Below are positions 25,698 through 33,662 of a DNA stretch of 33,662 bases, piece by piece (the stretch's first letter is position 1; each line of letters opens with the position of its first letter). Location: positions 1-33,662 of the forward strand of contig JAFIFL010000013.1 in NCBI GenBank assembly GCA_020832055.1. Reading direction: 5' to 3'. Origin of the DNA: Gammaproteobacteria bacterium. Lineage in GTDB: Bacteria; Pseudomonadota; Gammaproteobacteria; Pseudomonadales; Azotimanducaceae. A program made the translations under genes and the position numbers. The notes beneath the pieces were generated by a model. That model ran no database searches, had not been told where the DNA came from, and saw only the letters and a program-made list of their open reading frames with translations.

Positions 25698-25810
25698 CGC
25701 ATTTCGACCGGATCGAAATGCGTCGCACGAAGTGCGCCGCGATGCGTGGCGCGCCAGGGATGGCGCGCAACAGCGGACTTGTCCGCGATCCGTTTTGCGG
25801 CCCAAGCCGC
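25698..25810. repeat. Array of five consecutive perfect hairpins
   Basis: Five stem-loops follow one another in 113 bases between malate synthase and the hybrid kinase: 25698-25722 (10-bp stem, CCGGA loop), 25724-25736 (5 bp, GAA loop), 25749-25768 (8 bp, GGGA loop), 25773-25786 (5-6 bp) and 25797-25810 (5 bp, CCAA loop). All are perfect. The layout resembles composite intergenic repeat elements. It may protect or end the malate synthase transcript. No T-run is seen except TTTT at 25793-25796. Confidence 0.65.
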
Positions 25811-25829
25811 TCCCCCTGGGCGAGTCGCG

Positions 25830-30076
<4,247 letters not shown>

Positions 30077-30087
<11 letters not shown>

Positions 30088-31585
30088 CCCGAAGCGCAAT
30101 CCGGACGACGACGCCGAGCGCGCACAGCTCTTGCGCATCCTGCAGCAATCGCCAGCGAATCTGCCTCGCAGCCTGCTGCGCTGGCTGGAGATCTCCTCGC
30201 CGCAACGGGTCGTGCTGTTCATCGCCGTCGCGCTGCTGGCCGCGGGACTGACGGCATTGGTGCCCGCGGAAGCCGAACTCGGCGAGGCCGGCCGGCGCTC
30301 GCTGTTCATTCTGCTGCTGGCCGCTGGTCTGTGGCTGAGCGAGGCCATCCCGGCTTTCGCCGTCGGCATCCTCATCATCGCCCTGCAGGTGCTGCTGCTC
30401 GATCGCCCGGGCGGCTCCCTGACCGACGGTCCCGGGGCCTGGGAAACCCATGTCCTGGTGCTGGGACACCCGCTGGTCTGGCTGTTTTTCGGTGGCCTCG
30501 TGCTCGCTGCAGCCATGTCGAGGACCGGCATCGACCGCTGGCTGGCCAGCCACCTGCTGCAGCGTTTCGCCCATCGACCGGAGACCCTGATCGCCGGGGT
30601 GGCAGGCATCGCCTTCTTCCTGAGCATGCTCATGTCGAATACCGCGACCACCGCCATGATGCTGGCCCTGGTCACGCCCGTCGTCAGCCGTCTCGATCGC
30701 CATGACCCGATGGCACTGACCCTGGTCCTGGCCATCCCGGTGGGCGCCAATCTCGGCGGCATGGGCTCCCTGGTCGGGACCCCACCCAATGCCGTGGCCG
30801 CCGGCGCCCTGGCCAGTCAGGCCGGCATCGACATCAACTTCGCCCAGTGGCTGCTGGTGGGACTGGTGCCGGGGCTGCTGCTGCTTGGATTGCTGCTCGG
30901 CGTCCTGCTGTGGCGGGTACGCGGGGCAGCGGCTCCGCCGGCAGCCCTCTGGCAGGGCCTCGATGACAGCGACGCGGTCACCCACGTTCCCCATTGGGAG
31001 CGGCTGACGGTGATCGGAACCCTGCTGCTGACGGTGGCGCTGTGGCTGACGTCCGGCTGGCACGGCCTGCCGGCTCCGGCGGTATCAGTGGTGCCTGTGG
31101 TGATTCTCACTGCCACCGGGATTCTCGACGTCGAAGCATTCCGGCGTCTGCCCTACGACGTGCTGTTCCTGCTCGCCGGCGGCCTCGCGTTGGGACTCGC
31201 CGTCCACCAGACCGGTCTCGCCGGCTGGCTGATCTCCGGGATACCATCCGACGACGTACCATTGTTCATGCTGGCCTTGGCCACCGGTGCAGCCGCAGTG
31301 GTGCTCTCGAACATCATGAGCAACACGGCGGCAGCCAATGTTCTGGTACCGCTGGCGATCAGCGCCGCCCCGGGCGCACCGCTGGTGGTCGCGATTCCAG
31401 TGGCGCTGTGCGCCTCGGCGGCCATGGCCATGCCCGTGTCCACGCCCCCCAATGCCCTGGCCTTCGCCACGGGTCTGTGCCGCGCGCGGGACTTCCTGGT
31501 GCTCGGAGGCGTGACAGCCATCGCCGCTCCCCCGCTGGCCGCGGCCTGGACCCTCTACGTGGTCAGGCCGCTGCTGGGCCAGTGA
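30077..31585 (+). CDS. DASS family (SLC13-like) anion:sodium symporter
   Basis: A 502-residue inner-membrane carrier. A 40-residue charged N-terminus precedes about eleven hydrophobic helices. The two substrate/sodium motifs of the family are present: SNTATTAMM (S187) and SNTAAANVL (S415), plus the signatures [18 protein letters not shown] and [19 protein letters not shown] proteins import di- and tricarboxylates such as succinate, malate or citrate, or sulphate, with sodium. The ATG at 30077 overlaps the HD-GYP stop; a GTG one codon later is an alternative. Placement after a phosphorelay suggests that the sensor may respond to, or control uptake of, a carboxylate. The ferredoxin gene converges 16 bases beyond its end. 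Confidence 0.92.
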
Positions 31586-31601
31586 CGCCGTCGCATCGGA
31601 C

Positions 31602-31922
31602 TCAGGCCTGGAACTCCGGCATGTGCACGACCAGTCCGTCGAGCACCTCCGTGACTGGAATCTGGCAGGACAGCCGCGAGTACTCATTGGCCTCGGGGTT
31701 GAGATCGAGCATCGAGACCTCCATCTCGCTGCGGGTGCCGACCTTGTCCATCCAGGACGGATCCACGAAGACGTGGCAGGTCGCGCAGGAGCATTGGCCG
31801 CCGCAATCGGCGTCGATGCCGGGAACGCCGTTCTGAAGCGCGTTCTCCATGACGGAAATGCCTTCCTCGGCGCTGACCTTGTGCTCAGTGCCGTCGTGCT
31901 CGATATAGGTGATGGTCGTCAT
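31602..31922 (-). CDS. [2Fe-2S] ferredoxin, adrenodoxin type
   Basis: A 106-residue ferredoxin of the adrenodoxin/putidaredoxin/Isc type. Cluster ligands are C40, C46, C49 and C86 (C-x5-C-x2-C-x36-C); an extra cysteine C44 lies within the loop CGGQCSCATC. Acidic residues after the third ligand (DPSWMDKV and RSEMEVSMLDL) form the usual partner-docking helix. Such proteins pass electrons from an NAD(P)H ferredoxin reductase to cytochrome P450s, hydroxylases or assembly machinery. Neither a reductase, a P450 nor isc genes lie in the window, so its partner is unknown. Its upstream region holds a perfect FNR/ANR box 160-173 bases before the start codon, suggesting low-oxygen control. Confidence 0.94.
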   Translation of the reverse strand: MTTITYIEHDGTEHKVSAEEGISVMENALQNGVPGIDADCGGQCSCATCHVFVDPSWMDKVGTRSEMEVSMLDLNPEANEYSRLSCQIPVTEVLDGLVVHMPEFQA

Positions 31923-32052
31923 GTCTTTCCTTCATCCGATCAATGGTTGGATCGCGGGAGGCGGGCAGCAACCCACCTGTCCCCGCCACTCGCCCACTCG
32001 CTCGAGAGGGCCTGAGGCGCCACTGGGGCCGGCTCGTGCCGGACCGTGCGCA

Positions 32053-32058
32053 ACCATA
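32053..32058 (-). promoter_or_regulatory. Predicted -10 element of the ferredoxin promoter
   Basis: TATGGT on the minus strand matches four of six consensus positions. A start of transcription about seven bases on (near 32046) puts the FNR/ANR box centre at about -42, the class II activator position, and gives a leader of about 124 bases. Confidence 0.4.
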
Positions 32059-32081
32059 ATCGAAGAACGTGAGCTGCGCCA

Positions 32082-32095
32082 TTGATGTCGATCAA
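32082..32095. promoter_or_regulatory. FNR/ANR-type binding site
   Basis: TTGATGTCGATCAA is a perfect match to the FNR/ANR consensus TTGAT-N4-ATCAA. It lies between the divergent ferredoxin and BLUF 2 genes, 160 bases from the ferredoxin ATG and 153 from the BLUF 2 ATG. No fnr gene is in the window. Confidence 0.7.
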
Positions 32096-32247
32096 GGCCA
32101 TTGTGGGGTCGCCGCCTGGCCGATGGGATCCGGGTTTACCCTGAGATCGAGCTCAAATGCCTGCCATTGCAGCATTCGCTATCCCGCGCGGGCGAATTTG
32201 GGGCTATGCTTGGCTCACGAGTCCCCACCGATCGAGGATTCCACCCC

Positions 32248-32730
32248 ATGAGTCTCTGGACGTACTGCTACATCAGCGAAGCCAGGGCTCCAGTCGATCA
32301 GCTGGATCTGCGAGCAATCCTGGACACGGCACAGGCGTTCAATCAGTCGCGGGACATCACCGGCTGCCTGGTCTACGAACAGGGGCACTTCGCGCAGGTG
32401 CTCGAAGGCGGTGAACGTGAACTCGAACGGCTGATGAAACGCATTGCTCGCGATCCCAGGCATCGGAATGCGCGCATCGTCTGGTCCGGCCCAGTGCAGA
32501 AGCGCATGTTCGCGCAATGGTCCATGGCCGCGTTCAATCTCGACCGCCCCGATCCGACCGACAACGTGTCCATCCAGGGCCTGCGGCAGGAACTGGCTGA
32601 GTTCATCGCCGTCTCGGAGAAGAATCTTGCGAGCTTCCCGGCTTTCTTCCGCTTCTGCCTGGCCTGTCAGCGGGCCGGCCAGGAGCCCGAAGAGGTCACC
32701 CTGGAAGCGCCCCGCTTCATGGCAGGCTGA
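32248..32730 (+). CDS. BLUF domain protein 2 (blue-light sensor using FAD)
   Basis: A 160-residue short BLUF protein. The flavin-pocket residues are complete and fall at the same numbers as in BLUF protein 1: Y8 (CYISEA), N32 (FNQSRDITG), Q50 (HFAQVLEGG), W91 and M93 (QWSMAAF), each offset by 13 from AppA Y21, N45, Q63, W104 and M106. A helical cap of about 60 residues follows and there is no output domain, so action by light-dependent protein contact is expected. The ATG at 32248 replaces a longer frame because GAGG precedes it and homology starts there. It diverges from a ferredoxin gene, with an FNR-type box between them, so oxygen and light input may meet here. Confidence 0.93.
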   Translation: MSLWTYCYISEARAPVDQLDLRAILDTAQAFNQSRDITGCLVYEQGHFAQVLEGGERELERLMKRIARDPRHRNARIVWSGPVQKRMFAQWSMAAFNLDRPDPTDNVSIQGLRQELAEFIAVSEKNLASFPAFFRFCLACQRAGQEPEEVTLEAPRFMAG

Positions 32731-32758
32731 CCGCGCCGGCCCTCTCAGGAACCTACCC

Positions 32759-32805
32759 GGTTCACACTTCCGCCCGAAATCATGAGCCGGGTCCGGCTGT
32801 GAACC
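32759..32805. other. Inverted repeat between BLUF 2 and the next gene
   Basis: GGTTCACA (32759-32766) and TGTGAACC (32798-32805) are perfect complements 31 bases apart; a smaller GCCGG/CCGGC stem lies inside (32786-32797). It may be a terminator of the BLUF 2 transcript without a U-run, or an operator for the following gene. Confidence 0.35.
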
Positions 32806-32849
32806 CCGGAGGCGCGTAAGACTGCGCAAAATTCCACGGGGGAATCAGG

Positions 32850-33314
32850 GTGTACTTGGCGATCGAATTCGTGGATGCCGGCAGCGGCATCCGCCTGGTC
32901 ACGCGTGGCGCTGTGCCGGGGGCACTCATCGTCAATGCCCATCGGACCATTGCCGATGAACACCTCGAAGCCTTTGCCCGCGTCACCTACTGGTTCGCGA
33001 ATCACACCGCCCTGAACGCCAGCCCGCTCGAGCACAGCCATGCCCGCAGCGTAGCGGTCACCGATGTTCGCCTGGCCCAGGCCAACCCGGGCCTGGTCGT
33101 CGGCAGCCTGGTTCCCGGCGATCTCGAATTCGGCATGGTTCGGACCTGGCAATCACTCGCGGACCGGACAGGCTGGCGCGTGGGCACGTTCCGGGACGAA
33201 CAGAATCTGCAGGCATTCTTCGAGGAGAGCATCGGCAGAAGCATCGACCTGCATGGTCCCGCAGACGGGCCGCCGGTGGTGGTTTACGCGGAGAGCGACG
33301 CCGGCGCATCCTGA
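32850..33314 (+). CDS. Conserved-looking hypothetical protein
   Basis: A 154-residue soluble protein beginning at GTG, with GGGGGAATCAGG as ribosome-binding site just upstream. No signal peptide or membrane helix. Alternating strands and helices (VTYWFANHTAL, AVTDVRLAQANPGLVVGSL, TGWRVGTFRDEQNLQAFF) suggest a compact alpha/beta fold, faintly like SpoIIAA/STAS-like or helper domains, but I cannot assign a family. The central part reads like a two-layer domain with a conserved-style GWRVGTFRDE turn near residues 108-117. It follows BLUF 2 by 119 bases, which contain an inverted repeat, and precedes a G-rich tract and a tRNA gene on the opposite strand. Codon use matches its neighbours, so it is probably a real gene. 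Confidence 0.6.
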   Translation: MYLAIEFVDAGSGIRLVTRGAVPGALIVNAHRTIADEHLEAFARVTYWFANHTALNASPLEHSHARSVAVTDVRLAQANPGLVVGSLVPGDLEFGMVRTWQSLADRTGWRVGTFRDEQNLQAFFEESIGRSIDLHGPADGPPVVVYAESDAGAS

Positions 33315-33330
33315 ACAGGGCGGGCTCGGT

Positions 33331-33361
33331 GGGGAGAGGGGTTGGGGAGAGGGGTTGGGGT

Positions 33362-33365
<4 letters not shown>
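33331..33365 (+). repeat. G-rich tandem repeat, G-quadruplex capable
   Basis: The 13-base unit GGGGAGAGGGGTT occurs twice in tandem (33331-33343, 33344-33356) and is followed by GGGGTTGG. This gives five runs of four G with short loops. It lies between a stop codon and the 3' end of the tRNA-Gly gene, so on the tRNA strand it is C-rich. Confidence 0.6.
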
Positions 33366-33435
<70 letters not shown>

Positions 33436-33456
33436 ATTGATCTGTGCTGCCTTCGA

Positions 33457-33469
33457 GGGTTCGATTCCC
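33457..33469 (+). other. tRNA T-arm-like fragment
   Basis: GGGTTCGATTCCC, the T arm core of a tRNA, stands on the plus strand 22 bases beyond the tRNA-Gly 5' end and is followed by GGCTCGCCGCTA, similar to a tRNA 3' end without CCA. No matching D or anticodon arm precedes it. It may be a relic of a second tRNA. Confidence 0.35.
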
Positions 33470-33585
33470 GGCTCGCCGCTAAAGATCCGCCGTTATCGTT
33501 GCCATCCATGGCGCGGCCCTACACTTCGTGGCACCCCCAGGCCTCGCGTCACCGCCGCGGCACGGAGGCCACGGCTGCTCGGCCG

Positions 33586-33606
33586 TTCGGCTTCTTCGAA
33601 GCCGAA
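33586..33606. other. Perfect hairpin abutting the truncated tRNA copy
   Basis: TTCGGCTTC and GAAGCCGAA pair over a TTC loop; one more G-C pair (33585/33607) gives 10 bp. On the minus strand it directly follows the broken tRNA copy, where the T arm should be. Confidence 0.55.
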
Positions 33607-33607
33607 C

Positions 33608-33658
33608 CCCGCATCATCAGCTTGGGAAGCTGAGGTTCTACCGTTGAACTATACCCGC
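33608..33658 (-). pseudogene. Truncated second copy of tRNA-Gly(CCC)
   Basis: Identical to the first 51 bases of the intact tRNA-Gly (5' acceptor strand, D arm, anticodon arm, variable loop, 5' side of the T stem), plus the four bases before it (33659-33662), up to the window edge. The T loop, 3' T stem and 3' acceptor strand are missing, replaced by a hairpin. It cannot fold into a working tRNA. Confidence 0.75.
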
Positions 33659-33662
33659 ATTG

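Larger units (their letters stand above)
31923..32247. other. Divergent control region, ferredoxin / BLUF 2
   Basis: A 325-base region between divergent genes. Contents: an FNR/ANR-type box (32082-32095), a matching minus-strand -10 element (32058-32053), and near the BLUF 2 start an imperfect inverted repeat ATTCGC (32174-32179) / GCGAAT (32192-32197) around CCGCGCGG. A GAGG site lies ten bases before the BLUF 2 ATG. No protein gene is supported. Confidence 0.6.

Noticed and set aside
25746..25829. Upstream ATG start for the hybrid kinase
   Set aside because: The extra 28 residues would be encoded by the hairpin array, and the start at 25830 is directly followed by a sensible signal or membrane segment.

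Overview
This 33.7 kb window is GC-rich and densely coding. Gene families (malate synthase G, a single-chain biotin carboxylase/carboxyltransferase, FolK, a LytS/LytTR pair, two BLUF photoreceptors, a hybrid kinase with an HD-GYP regulator) and REP-like intergenic repeats suggest a proteobacterium, most likely a gammaproteobacterium. Genus cannot be named from sequence alone. There is no CRISPR array, transposase, integrase or rRNA gene. The only complete RNA gene is a tRNA-Gly(CCC), close to the right edge.

Left part (1-11.8 kb): a lone flavin-dependent LLM-family oxidoreductase; a three-gene PadR operon on the minus strand behind a nested palindrome that covers its probable promoter; an intergenic stretch with a REP-like hairpin and a possible decayed reading frame; then a 1123-residue fused acyl-CoA carboxylase (biotin carboxylase, biotin carrier and carboxyltransferase in one chain). 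After an inverted REP pair come minus-strand genes for a multi-pass membrane protein, an alpha/beta hydrolase, folK and a CBS-domain protein, and then a zinc-dependent alcohol dehydrogenase on the plus strand.

Middle part (11.8-23 kb, all minus strand): DUF309 protein and ABC exporter (overlapping), a surface-carbohydrate biosynthesis protein, a LytTR response regulator and LytS-type kinase (overlapping), a Tat-exported carotenoid-oxygenase-family enzyme, a DUF2141 secreted protein, a DegQ-type protease and an MFS transporter (overlapping), and a BLUF blue-light sensor protein.

Right part (23.5-33.6 kb): malate synthase G, an array of five consecutive hairpins, then a tight plus-strand operon of a hybrid histidine kinase, a REC-HD-GYP c-di-GMP phosphodiesterase and a DASS-family dicarboxylate/anion symporter. 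An adrenodoxin-type [2Fe-2S] ferredoxin diverges from a second BLUF protein, and a perfect FNR/ANR box lies between them at class II distance from a plausible ferredoxin promoter. The window ends with a small unknown protein, a G-rich tract, tRNA-Gly, and a truncated second copy of that tRNA interrupted by a perfect hairpin.

Themes that join the genes: light (two BLUF proteins, a carotenoid-cleaving-type enzyme), oxygen/redox (FNR box, ferredoxin), C2/C4 and acyl-CoA metabolism (malate synthase, carboxylase, dicarboxylate transporter) and second-messenger signalling. The links between themes are inferred from adjacency and are not proven.
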